DNA of 26,443 nt from Oceanospirillaceae bacterium (GTDB lineage Bacteria; Pseudomonadota; Gammaproteobacteria; Pseudomonadales; Balneatricaceae): contig DNNY01000180.1 of the NCBI GenBank assembly GCA_003497765.1, forward strand, positions 1 through 26,443, written 5' to 3'. The notes beneath the pieces are model-generated. The model saw only the letters and a list, made by a program, of their open reading frames with translations, did no database searches and had not been told where the DNA came from. The translations under genes were made by a program, and so were the position numbers. How positions within the stretch are numbered: position 1 is the stretch's first letter; each line of letters opens with the position of its first letter. Positions 15,963-23,970 of this stretch are shown here, piece by piece.

Positions 15963-18900
15963 TATTACCACCTTCTATAATTGGTTCTTGCTTAATCTGA
16001 GACAGCCCATCCTGTTGCTTAATAAGTATGGCGGTTAAACGAAATTTATCCCGCGGCAATATCAACTCAGTTACTGGTTCCCCCGCCTTTATACCTTGCT
16101 CAAGCACGTCATTGGCTGAGGTAATATCAGAAACCAAATGGGGCATACTAAACAATAAGTTGCCATCCTTATTTATATTAATGGCGTTAAAACCTTGTCC
16201 ACTAATATGCAAAGCCTTACCTTTGATACGCATATCATTGCGTTCGGTTTTATCGCCTTGTGGCAAGGCTAATAACATATCCTCTCTAGTTACGTTAATG
16301 GTCTTATTGGAAATCTGTTTATCAACCTCACCTGCATGCAATATTATTGGGATTTTTCGAGTAATGGCTTGGCGATCATATTGATCAGTTACTTTTAGCT
16401 GTAATGAAAAATGCCCAGGTTTTGTTTGCATTCCATTATCGGAATCGCCAACCCAAAGAATAGGTTTAAACAGTTCTTCACGGCTTCCAGTAAAGGTTTT
16501 AATGGTTTTACCATTAACTTCTTCACGGATAATCACAGTCCAGTTGTTAACAAAGGCAGCAAAGTTGCTATGTAAATAGATTTCCAAAGGATCAACAAAT
16601 AATTTTGAGGATGGATTTACAATGGCATGACCAAAAATTGCTAAATTCATTCTTGGCGAAGGTTTATCTGATAGTTGGCGTATAACCATGGTATTAGGTG
16701 TTATGCCATCACTATTTTCAGGCAATTGCATCCCAAAATTTACCTTCGATGGAATACCTGGGCGTATATCTACTAACTTTGATAAACGCCCCACCACTGA
16801 AGCGCCAACTGGCAAGCTTGTTTCATCAAGACGAATAACCATTCGTCCAGGGATCACATTAGGAAGATGATACTGGCCATCTTGATCAACTTGTATTTGC
16901 TGTCCAGCCGAGGTAAACAAGCGTACGTTAGATATAGGCTCTTCGCCTTTGTTTTGCTGACCATCTCCATTACGATCGTGAAACACCTTACCGATCACCG
17001 TCGATAGATCAAATAGTGCACTTGGCACGACTTTAACACTGGCCTTTGAAATAGCAGACAAAGGTATATCATCACTGCGATCCACGGTAGCCAAGGTAGC
17101 CACAGCTATAGCCGTATTGGTATAAGTACCAAAATTAACACCAGAGCCCACAGCCAATTGATATTGAAGCTTTTTGCTAACCCCTTGCGGCAAATTGCCG
17201 ATATTAAAATGCAGACCATCGCCACCAATCTTGACTGGCGTTATAATGCCGCCATCATAACGGGCAGAACCATCCACATAGCGAAAGCCGGGCGGCAATT
17301 TATCAGTAACACCCACATCCTTTTGGGTAATACTGGAGACATTTTCTAGGGTTACGCTATAAACCACTGTATTGCCAATAGACACCTCTTTACGATTAGC
17401 CCGTTTATCAATGTTAATATCTTTGGGCACCACAAGAGGAATAGGTATAGATAATGATCCTTTTAGCACGACCATATTAATGCCAAGATCAAGTGGTGAA
17501 ATATAATCCTCAGCTGTTACCACTTTCTGCCCACTAAAAGGGATAGTTATATATTCAGTAAGGGCAACAAATTTTTTACCTGATAAACCCCACAGTTTGA
17601 ATTTATGCCCTGCTGGCCCACCTACTTTTAACTCGGGGCGTGAATCATCGATAAGCAAAGAATTATCATGGCCAAGTGGATAGCCACTCACTTTATCCAA
17701 AAGATTATTCTTATAGGCGAGAAATACTAAATTAACCCGTTCTATAGTATTTTGGTCGGGGTTCCAAACGTAATCAGGCTTATTATCTCCATCAATATCA
17801 ATATAAACATAAGTCTGACCACCCACATCCAGCACACCATCTTCGTCACCCAGATCAAGGTTGTCGACCGTAATGCTGGTCTCATCTTTCAGATCCAAGT
17901 CATTGCAATTACTGTAGTTTGAATTAGACGTAGTAGTATCAATTTTGGCCAGGCATCTCAGTTTGTCAAAAGACGCTTCTAGTATCTTTACTTCATAAAT
18001 AATGTCTGGATTTTTAGCAATTAGGCCTTCAGAAAACGTGGGACGTTTTTCATTCGGATTCCTGCCATTTTCACTATTAACCTTATTAACTAAAGCTTGG
18101 ACTTGCATAGACATAGGGGGGTTATCAAAATCTTTATGCTCAGCAATAGCTCTTTGATAAGCAGCCAATAGATCTTCATGGATATTAACCAAACCGACCT
18201 GTTGTAACTGTTCTAATGATACGGTGATACCATTAGCATTCTGGTCACCACCAGTAGAGGCCGAATCTTCCAGAATCTCCGTCATAGCTAAGACAAAATG
18301 CCTATTGACTTGATCAATTAACGCTTGCACCTCAGCCACTAGAACAGGATCAGAAAAACCATCATGCTCTTGAATAGCTTGTTGATATAGATCAAGTAAT
18401 AGAATCTGAATATTTTGTAGGCCGCTTATGGCTTGTAACTGCGCCAAGCTAATCAATTCGCCATTTGCGTTATTGGCGCCACTCACTGAATCTTCCAGAA
18501 TTTCTTCTAAGGCTTGATGATGGGCCTCGGTATTAACCTGATCTATAAGTGTCTGAACTTCTTCGATAGTAGGCGGAGTGGAGAAGTCCGTTTTACTTTC
18601 TATCGCATGCTGATATTGCTCTAACAGGTCAGGATTGACATTATTAGCTATAGTTTGTAATTGCTCTAGATTAATTTCATTATCTGAGTCCAAAATATCA
18701 GCTAAGGCTTGATCACTGGCGGCAGAATTAACCAGGTTAACCAAAGCCTGAACTTGGTCTAAAGTGGGAGGATCAGAAAAGTTCTTATGGTTAGCAATCG
18801 CAGCCTGATATTGTACCAGTAACGAAGTATTAATATCCTCAGACAAAAGCTGCAACTGGGCCAAACTAATAGCAGTACCATTAGCATTACCCTGTCCACT

Positions 18901-19992
18901 AGGTGGTAGTGAATCCTCTAAAATTTCAGCTAATGCCTTAGCACTAAATCGATTATTGACTTCATCAACTAGAGCCTGTACCTGAGCTATAGTTGGGGGT
19001 TCAGAAAAGTCCTTATGGTCAGCAATCTCATCCTGATATTCAGCCAAAAGCTTAGGATTAACATCTATAGCAACAGCTTGTAATTGTGACAGTGTTATAG
19101 GTTTCACTGATGGTGAGTTAAATTCGGCAGGGTCACCCAAACCTGAGTTATTAAATATATTCTGTAAAGATTCTTTAGCTACGCGGTTAATACTTTCAAT
19201 AATGGACTGAACTTCTGCAACAGTTGGGGGATTAGAAAAATTGCCTTCGATGGCAATTCGATGCTGATATTGGCTAAGTAATTCAGGCTGTATATTAGTA
19301 GCAACTAATTCGAGTTGGGCTAAACTTACGGAGACTGTATTTGCATTATTAGCCCCGCCAGATGAACTAGAATCTTCTAGTATCTCAAGTAACGCTGTGA
19401 GTTGATTAGAGGCTTGGCCTAAATCAACATCACGAATAATAACATTGCTTAAAACAACCTCTGCGTTGGTAGTATCAACGGTTGCATTCACACCATCCTG
19501 AGTCGAACCAACCATTAGGGCAGTTTGTTCGTCACCCCTAAGTTGTAATAAATTATCAACTTTTTGTGTAACCCCTTTTTCAAATAAAACTGTTTTTCCA
19601 CCTGTTGTATCAATATCAGTAAGATCGACAATTAATGAATGAAAATTACTACCGCCATTGATTTCTGATACGCCCACGCCAATAAAATAAACTTGGCTGT
19701 CGTTATGAATAAAGGTTCCATAATTGTTCCAATTCCCTGATACACGGATCTGTGAGCCCCGGGCACCAATCACTTGGCCACTACTAGGAATGCTTAAATT
19801 ACCATTGGAAATTAAAATCTCATTAACAGCAAGGTGAAGTTTCTCATCTGGCCCAATCGTTAGGTTGGCTTGGGACAAGCCTATGGGTATCAATAAGAGA
19901 ATGACAAGAACTTGGCATTTAAATTTACAAAAAAAATTTGCAAAGTTCTCAAAAAGATTGCGTGATAACAACTTTAAATTAGTTTTAATCAT
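15955..19992 (-). CDS. Large exported repeat protein with DUF11 and SdrD_B-like domains
   Basis: A 1345-residue protein from ATG 19992 (20025 is an in-frame alternative; neither has a good ribosome binding site). Order: long basic n-region and hydrophobic core with cleavage near residue 42 (LSQA|NLT); beta-rich segment to 200; six tandem repeats (201-639); a linker with an acidic calcium-loop-like motif DIDGDNKPDY (732-741); a DUF11-type domain (about 861-969: NIDKRANRKEVSIGNTVVYSV ... VTDKLPPGF); an SdrD_B-like domain (about 994-1087: GKVFHDRNGDGQQNKGEEP) with a likely calcium loop; a C-terminal beta-rich domain to 1345. DUF11 and SdrD_B are typical of surface proteins. No LPXTG, autotransporter barrel or TPS domain is present. 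Its stop overlaps the start of the SPOR-barrel gene, so the two are translated together. Function unknown; surface filament, adhesin or periplasm-spanning part are candidates. Confidence 0.75.
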   Translation of the reverse strand: MIKTNLKLLSRNLFENFANFFCKFKCQVLVILLLIPIGLSQANLTIGPDEKLHLAVNEILISNGNLSIPSSGQVIGARGSQIRVSGNWNNYGTFIHNDSQVYFIGVGVSEINGGSNFHSLIVDLTDIDTTGGKTVLFEKGVTQKVDNLLQLRGDEQTALMVGSTQDGVNATVDTTNAEVVLSNVIIRDVDLGQASNQLTALLEILEDSSSSGGANNANTVSVSLAQLELVATNIQPELLSQYQHRIAIEGNFSNPPTVAEVQSIIESINRVAKESLQNIFNNSGLGDPAEFNSPSVKPITLSQLQAVAIDVNPKLLAEYQDEIADHKDFSEPPTIAQVQALVDEVNNRFSAKALAEILEDSLPPSGQGNANGTAISLAQLQLLSEDINTSLLVQYQAAIANHKNFSDPPTLDQVQALVNLVNSAASDQALADILDSDNEINLEQLQTIANNVNPDLLEQYQHAIESKTDFSTPPTIEEVQTLIDQVNTEAHHQALEEILEDSVSGANNANGELISLAQLQAISGLQNIQILLLDLYQQAIQEHDGFSDPVLVAEVQALIDQVNRHFVLAMTEILEDSASTGGDQNANGITVSLEQLQQVGLVNIHEDLLAAYQRAIAEHKDFDNPPMSMQVQALVNKVNSENGRNPNEKRPTFSEGLIAKNPDIIYEVKILEASFDKLRCLAKIDTTTSNSNYSNCNDLDLKDETSITVDNLDLGDEDGVLDVGGQTYVYIDIDGDNKPDYVWNPDQNTIERVNLVFLAYKNNLLDKVSGYPLGHDNSLLIDDSRPELKVGGPAGHKFKLWGLSGKKFVALTEYITIPFSGQKVVTAEDYISPLDLGINMVVLKGSLSIPIPLVVPKDINIDKRANRKEVSIGNTVVYSVTLENVSSITQKDVGVTDKLPPGFRYVDGSARYDGGIITPVKIGGDGLHFNIGNLPQGVSKKLQYQLAVGSGVNFGTYTNTAIAVATLATVDRSDDIPLSAISKASVKVVPSALFDLSTVIGKVFHDRNGDGQQNKGEEPISNVRLFTSAGQQIQVDQDGQYHLPNVIPGRMVIRLDETSLPVGASVVGRLSKLVDIRPGIPSKVNFGMQLPENSDGITPNTMVIRQLSDKPSPRMNLAIFGHAIVNPSSKLFVDPLEIYLHSNFAAFVNNWTVIIREEVNGKTIKTFTGSREELFKPILWVGDSDNGMQTKPGHFSLQLKVTDQYDRQAITRKIPIILHAGEVDKQISNKTINVTREDMLLALPQGDKTERNDMRIKGKALHISGQGFNAININKDGNLLFSMPHLVSDITSANDVLEQGIKAGEPVTELILPRDKFRLTAILIKQQDGLSQIKQEPIIEGGNNE
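18076..19392 (-). repeat. Six tandem 65-83 residue repeats in the large exported protein
   Basis: Units start at protein residues 201, 284, 353, 429, 494 and 570 (numbering from ATG 19992). The common pattern is EILEDS ... NANG ... ISLAQLQ ... LLxxYQxAI ... FSxPPTxxxVQALVDxVN. The second unit has lost the EILEDS/NANG part and the fourth is shortest. They look alpha-helical, each with a conserved PP-T turn before the last helix. I recall similar repeats in large gammaproteobacterial surface proteins, without an assigned function. Confidence 0.85.
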
Positions 19993-20025
19993 CTTATAAA
20001 TTTTGTGCAAAAGACAACAAGCCAT

Positions 20026-20342
20026 TATTCACATAAGCGATTAGCTAGCGTTTGGATAATAATGATTAAATATAGTTAAGGGTTGGCCAATTAGCCAATT
20101 TTTTAATTATTATTTTATTTATCATTTAAAATATTAGAGACGTCTTAGATAGACTTGAGTAATATTTAGACAACATATTTCTTAGACAGATTGAAGGTAA
20201 TGCAGCAAGAGAGGATTGCCTTGACAGCACATAAGTCATTAAAAACTATGGGTTACACTTTATAATAAGCGCCAATCGTATCCAAAAACTTCAAATAATG
20301 CTAAGGGAGCAAAATTAATTCGTTTCTTGGCAACACGAGTTG
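20026..20342. other. 317-nt AT-rich intergenic region upstream of the envelope pair
   Basis: No gene is supported. It holds the candidate promoter of the repeat-protein gene at 20069-20098 and an isolated plus-strand TTGACA at 20221-20226 and TATAAT at 20261-20266. These two hexamers are 34 nt apart and so are not one promoter. The right end contains a hairpin that overlaps the gloA stop. Confidence 0.5.
20069..20098 (-). promoter_or_regulatory. Candidate promoter and operator of the repeat/barrel operon
   Basis: On the minus strand TTGGCT (20098-20093) and TATATT (20074-20069) are 18 nt apart. The -35 lies in the symmetric element TTGGCTAATTGGCCAA (20098-20083), whose TTGGC and GCCAA arms are exact complements. 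A regulator could bind there. On the plus strand the same hairpin is followed by six Ts, but no plus-strand gene precedes it, so I do not call it a terminator. Confidence 0.35.
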
Positions 20343-20350
20343 CTACCAAG
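20326..20350. other. Hairpin overlapping the gloA stop codon
   Basis: CTTGG+CAAC (20326-20334) can pair with GTTG (20339-20342) and CCAAG (20346-20350). The loop is ACGA, and the three bases of the gloA stop (20343-20345) form a bulge. No U-tract follows on the minus strand, so it may be an mRNA 3'-end stabiliser rather than an intrinsic terminator. Confidence 0.45.
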
Positions 20351-20789
20351 TGCCTTTATTCGGCATAGATAACCATGGTTCTATTGGTTCAAGATGTTGA
20401 TCAGCCTGAATCAACTCCACAGAGACATTATCGGGAGATTTAACAAAAGCCATATGCCCATCACGTGGTGGCCTATTGATAGTAATACCTGCATCAAGCA
20501 GACGCTGGCAAACGGCATAAATATCATCCACATTATAAGCTACATGCCCCCAACTGCGACCTGTATCCATAGGTTCTGGGTCGGGATCCCAATTGTGAGT
20601 CAATTCTAACTCTGGCGCTCGCACTGCCCGCGCCTGATCAGCATCTTCTGGGGCAGCCAGAAACACGAGGGTAAAGCGGCCTGAGGGATAATCATTACGT
20701 CGAATTTCTTCCAAGCCTAATTTGTTACACCAAAAATCCAAGGAGGCTTCCAAGTCAGTTACTCTTATCATGGTATGACGATAACGCAT
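20343..20789 (-). CDS. gloA: Glyoxalase I (lactoylglutathione lyase)
   Basis: A 148-residue member of the vicinal oxygen chelate fold. The four metal ligands of the E. coli-type enzyme are all visible: H5 (RYRHTMIRV), E62 (ELTHNW), H82 (GHVAYNV) and E125 (VSVELIQ). It isomerises the methylglyoxal-glutathione adduct to S-lactoylglutathione in the cytoplasm. ATG 20789 has GAGGGTG just upstream. The gene follows the mmsA-like gene on the same strand, but the strong terminator at 20872-20896 separates them, so it probably has its own promoter in 20790-20870. Confidence 0.93.
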   Translation of the reverse strand: MRYRHTMIRVTDLEASLDFWCNKLGLEEIRRNDYPSGRFTLVFLAAPEDADQARAVRAPELELTHNWDPDPEPMDTGRSWGHVAYNVDDIYAVCQRLLDAGITINRPPRDGHMAFVKSPDNVSVELIQADQHLEPIEPWLSMPNKGTW

Positions 20790-20871
20790 ATAACACCCTC
20801 AAAATATAAATATTCTTGTTACTAATGGCTATATTAACAATCAATATGGATGGATAACAATTACAAAATAA

Positions 20872-20896
20872 AAAACGCAAGCTAAGCTTGCGTTTT
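20872..20896 (-). terminator. Strong intrinsic terminator of the beta-alanine operon
   Basis: A perfect 11-bp stem, AAAACGCAAGC (20872-20882) with GCTTGCGTTTT (20886-20896), and a 3-nt loop. On the minus strand it lies 23 nt after the mmsA-like stop and is followed by Ts. It is symmetric enough to act in both directions. Confidence 0.92.
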
Positions 20897-20918
20897 GTTT
20901 GGCCAAAAGGTGGCTATA

Positions 20919-22418
20919 TTAGCTTGGGAATGAGAATTGGCTTCCTTCTCTTACACCACTCGAAGGCCATCTTTGCGTTATCGTCTTACGCCGAGTGTAG
21001 AAACGAATTGAATCTGGACCATGGGCACTTAGATCACCAAATAAGGAGCGTTTCCAGCCACCAAAGCTATGATAAGCCACTGGTACTGGCAAAGGTACGT
21101 TAATACCCACCATACCCACTTTGATATTATCAGCAAAGTAACGAGCTGCCTCACCATCACGAGTGAACAAACAGGTACCATTACCAAATTCATGATCATC
21201 AATCAGTTGCATGGCTTGCTGCATCGACTCAGCCCGCACCACACAAAGAACAGGCCCAAAAATTTCTTCCTGATAAACAGTCATCTCTTGGGTGACACGA
21301 TCAAATAAAGTGCCACCAATAAAGTAACCATTTTCATGTCCATCAACCACGATGCCACGACCATCAACAACCAACTCAGCACCCTGCTCAACCCCTTGGG
21401 TAATTAATCCTTGAATCCGCTCTTGAGACATTTTAGTAATCAATGGACCCATTTCATTACTAGTATCAGTACCATTACCGATTTTTAAACTGGCTACCTG
21501 CGGCTTTAACTTGGCAACTAACTCATCAGCAGTCTTATCGCCAACACAAACCACAACAGAAATAGCCATACATCGTTCACCACAAGAACCATAAGCGGCA
21601 CCCATTAGGGCATTAACAGCATTGTCTATATCTGCGTCAGGCATCACAATAGCATGGTTTTTGGCTCCACCGAGAGCCTGTACACGCTTACCGTTAGCTG
21701 TACCCTGACTATATATATACTCAGCAATGGGCGTGGAGCCAACAAAGCTAACAGCCTGCACACGCTCATCTTCTAAAATAGTATCAACGGCTTCTTTATC
21801 GCCATTAACGACGTTAAATACACCATCAGGTAAACCAGCTTGCTTGAGCAACTCAGCCACTAACATGGGCGCAGATGGGTCACGTTCAGAGGGCTTTAAA
21901 ATAAACGTATTGCCACAAATCAAGGCCATAGGGAACATCCACATTGGCACCATAGCTGGGAAGTTAAACGGCGTAATACCAGCTACCACACCAAGAGCTT
22001 GAAATTCAGACCAACTATCAATGGCTGGGCCAACATTTTTAGTATGTTCACCCTTAAGTAGTTCGGGGCCACCACAGGCATACTCAACTACTTCAATACC
22101 ACGCGTTAATTCACCCATGGCATCATCTAACACTTTGCCATGCTCATCGGTGATTAAACGGCAAATTTGTTCGGCATTTTCTTCCAATAATTGTTTAAAG
22201 CGAAACATAACTCGCGCACGTTTCATGGGGGGAGTATTACGCCATGCTGGAAAGGCCGCCTGTGCCGCAGCAATTGCTTCTTCCACAGTGTTTTTACTGG
22301 CTAGAGCAACCTGTTTGGTTACCGCACCTGTGGCAGGATTGAATACATCCTGAGTACGGTCGCCCTGTCCTTGAAATTGGCTACCATTTATCATATGTCC
22401 TACAACTTGCATGCTCAT
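20919..22418 (-). CDS. mmsA: CoA-acylating (methyl)malonate-semialdehyde dehydrogenase
   Basis: A 499-residue aldehyde dehydrogenase of the MmsA/IolA/BauC branch. The catalytic cysteine is C283 in GSCGERCMAIS. GGAKNHAIVMPDAD, typical of this branch in place of the usual active-site glutamate segment, supports CoA-dependent chemistry. GITPFNFPAMVPMWM is the cofactor-binding region. It converts malonate semialdehyde to acetyl-CoA and CO2 (or the methyl analogue to propionyl-CoA) with NAD+ and CoA. GAGG precedes two close ATGs (22418 and 22412), so the start is uncertain by two codons. It lies 68 nt after the bauA-like gene and before a strong terminator. In this context it corresponds to P. aeruginosa bauC, although on sequence alone it could also serve valine degradation. 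Confidence 0.93.
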   Translation of the reverse strand: MSMQVVGHMINGSQFQGQGDRTQDVFNPATGAVTKQVALASKNTVEEAIAAAQAAFPAWRNTPPMKRARVMFRFKQLLEENAEQICRLITDEHGKVLDDAMGELTRGIEVVEYACGGPELLKGEHTKNVGPAIDSWSEFQALGVVAGITPFNFPAMVPMWMFPMALICGNTFILKPSERDPSAPMLVAELLKQAGLPDGVFNVVNGDKEAVDTILEDERVQAVSFVGSTPIAEYIYSQGTANGKRVQALGGAKNHAIVMPDADIDNAVNALMGAAYGSCGERCMAISVVVCVGDKTADELVAKLKPQVASLKIGNGTDTSNEMGPLITKMSQERIQGLITQGVEQGAELVVDGRGIVVDGHENGYFIGGTLFDRVTQEMTVYQEEIFGPVLCVVRAESMQQAMQLIDDHEFGNGTCLFTRDGEAARYFADNIKVGMVGINVPLPVPVAYHSFGGWKRSLFGDLSAHGPDSIRFYTRRKTITQRWPSSGVREGSQFSFPS

Positions 22419-22486
22419 ATTCCTCGATTATCTAAGTTGCTAAATATCAATTTACAGGTGTTCGGTGTTTAACTTAACTAGCTCAC

Positions 22487-23839
22487 CTAGCAGGCCTTTT
22501 GGTTATCCAGTTCTTTAATTGACTCACCTAGGGCATTAATCACACTGTCAATTTCTGTTTCTTCAATAGTAAATGGTAGCCCCAGTTGTACCGTATCGCC
22601 ACCATAACGCACATAGAAACCCTTTTGCCAGCATTTCATGGCAATTTCATAAGGCCTTAATGCTGGCTCTCCTGGCGCTGCAGCAATAGTTAAACCAGCT
22701 GCCAAACCATAATTGCGAATATCTACAATATGTTGCAACCCTTTTAAACTATGCACCATAGTTTCAAATTTAGGTGCCATACTTTTAACCCGTGCCACCA
22801 GTTGCTCGCGTTCCAGAATATCTAATGCTGCTAGAGCTGCAGCACAGGCTACTGGGTGACCAGAATAAGTATAGCCATGGGGCAACTCCAACATATACTC
22901 AGGCCCACCTTTGTCCATAAAGGTATCGTAGATTTCCTGCTTAACTATAACCGCTCCCATGGGAACCACACCATTAGTCAGTTGTTTAGCTGTGGTCATC
23001 AAATCAGGTGTCACACCAAACTCAGCCGCTCCAGTATAGCTTCCTACCCGCCCAAAACCAGTTATCACCTCATCAAAAATCAATAAGATATTGTGTTGAT
23101 CACAAATTTGTCTCAGGCGCTTTAAGTATCCTTTAGGCGGTGGAATGACCCCTGCTGAGCCTGCCATAGGCTCGACTATGATGGCGGCTATATTAGTGGC
23201 ATCATGCAATACGATCTGTTGCTCTAGTTCATTAGCGAGGTGCTCACCAGTAGTTGGCATACCTCTTGAGAAGCTATTCTCTGGCAACATGGTATGAGCA
23301 AGATGAATAGCATCAATACCTTGACCATAGAGTGCCCGATTGGGCGCTAGGCCACCGACACTAATGCCACCAAAATTGACCCCATGATAGCCTTTAGCGC
23401 GACCAATAAACCGAGTTTTGCTTGCCTGACCATGTTTACGCCAATAAGCCCGGGCAATTTTTAAAGCTGTCTCTACAGATTCGGATCCTGAACCCGTAAA
23501 AAAAACCCGATTAAGTCCCTCAGGCATCAACTCAACTATGCGGTTAGCCAGTTCAAACGACTTGGGCTGACCAAACTGAAATCCAGGGGAGTAGTCTAAA
23601 GTTCGTGCTTGCTGAGCTATTGCCTCAGCGATTTCCTCACGACCATGGCCTAGGCCACAGGTCCACAGACCGGACAAACCATCAAATATTTGCCGTCCTT
23701 CAGCATCCGTATAATATCTGCCTTGAGCGGCAACCATCATACGCGGGTCTTTTTTAAACTGACGATTGGCCGTAAAAGGCATCCAGTGGGCTTGTAACTG
23801 CTCCTCAGATAAGCCTGCACTTTGATCGGTAAAAGCCAT
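22487..23839 (-). CDS. bauA: Beta-alanine (omega-amino acid):pyruvate transaminase
   Basis: A 450-residue class III aminotransferase. The PLP-binding D256 lies in LLIFDEVITGFGR and the Schiff-base lysine is K285 in AKQLTNG. The segments AHWMPFTANRQF, GLSGLWTCGLGHGR, LDYSPGFQFG and GYTYSGHPVACAA closely match P. aeruginosa BauA as I remember it. It moves the amino group of beta-alanine to pyruvate, giving malonate semialdehyde and alanine; some relatives accept other omega-amino acids or amines. ATG 23839 has GGAGA 7 nt upstream. It is followed by the mmsA-like gene and faces a divergent LysR gene. A bauB-like gene is not present between them. Confidence 0.93.
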   Translation of the reverse strand: MAFTDQSAGLSEEQLQAHWMPFTANRQFKKDPRMMVAAQGRYYTDAEGRQIFDGLSGLWTCGLGHGREEIAEAIAQQARTLDYSPGFQFGQPKSFELANRIVELMPEGLNRVFFTGSGSESVETALKIARAYWRKHGQASKTRFIGRAKGYHGVNFGGISVGGLAPNRALYGQGIDAIHLAHTMLPENSFSRGMPTTGEHLANELEQQIVLHDATNIAAIIVEPMAGSAGVIPPPKGYLKRLRQICDQHNILLIFDEVITGFGRVGSYTGAAEFGVTPDLMTTAKQLTNGVVPMGAVIVKQEIYDTFMDKGGPEYMLELPHGYTYSGHPVACAAALAALDILEREQLVARVKSMAPKFETMVHSLKGLQHIVDIRNYGLAAGLTIAAAPGEPALRPYEIAMKCWQKGFYVRYGGDTVQLGLPFTIEETEIDSVINALGESIKELDNQKAC

Positions 23840-23970
23840 AGTGTATCTCCAGCAATTGCCTAATATAAGGGCTTTATTCTGCCTGATTATTAAATTAACT
23901 TAAATATGATATTATTTAATATTAATTAAGTATTTACTTACTATTTATTATCTCAATAAGAGCCCCAAAA
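23840..23970. promoter_or_regulatory. Shared LysR/bauA control region
   Basis: This 131-nt AT-rich gap between divergent genes contains AATAT-G-ATATT (23903-23913) and the perfect palindrome TTAATATTAA (23916-23925). Both are plausible LysR-type binding sites. A minus-strand TATATT (23866-23861) without a good -35 fits an activator-dependent bauA promoter. Confidence 0.4.

Noticed and set aside
18076..19392. CRISPR-like or satellite DNA array
   Set aside because: The repetition is at the protein level, in phase with a long reading frame, with diverged nucleotides and no spacer structure.
20083..20104. Plus-strand intrinsic terminator (hairpin and six Ts)
   Set aside because: The stem is only 5 bp and no plus-strand gene lies upstream; it fits better as part of the minus-strand promoter.
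20221..20266. Plus-strand promoter (TTGACA and TATAAT) for a small RNA antisense to gloA
   Set aside because: The two perfect-looking hexamers are 34 nt apart, too far to form one promoter, and no matching transcript end is evident.
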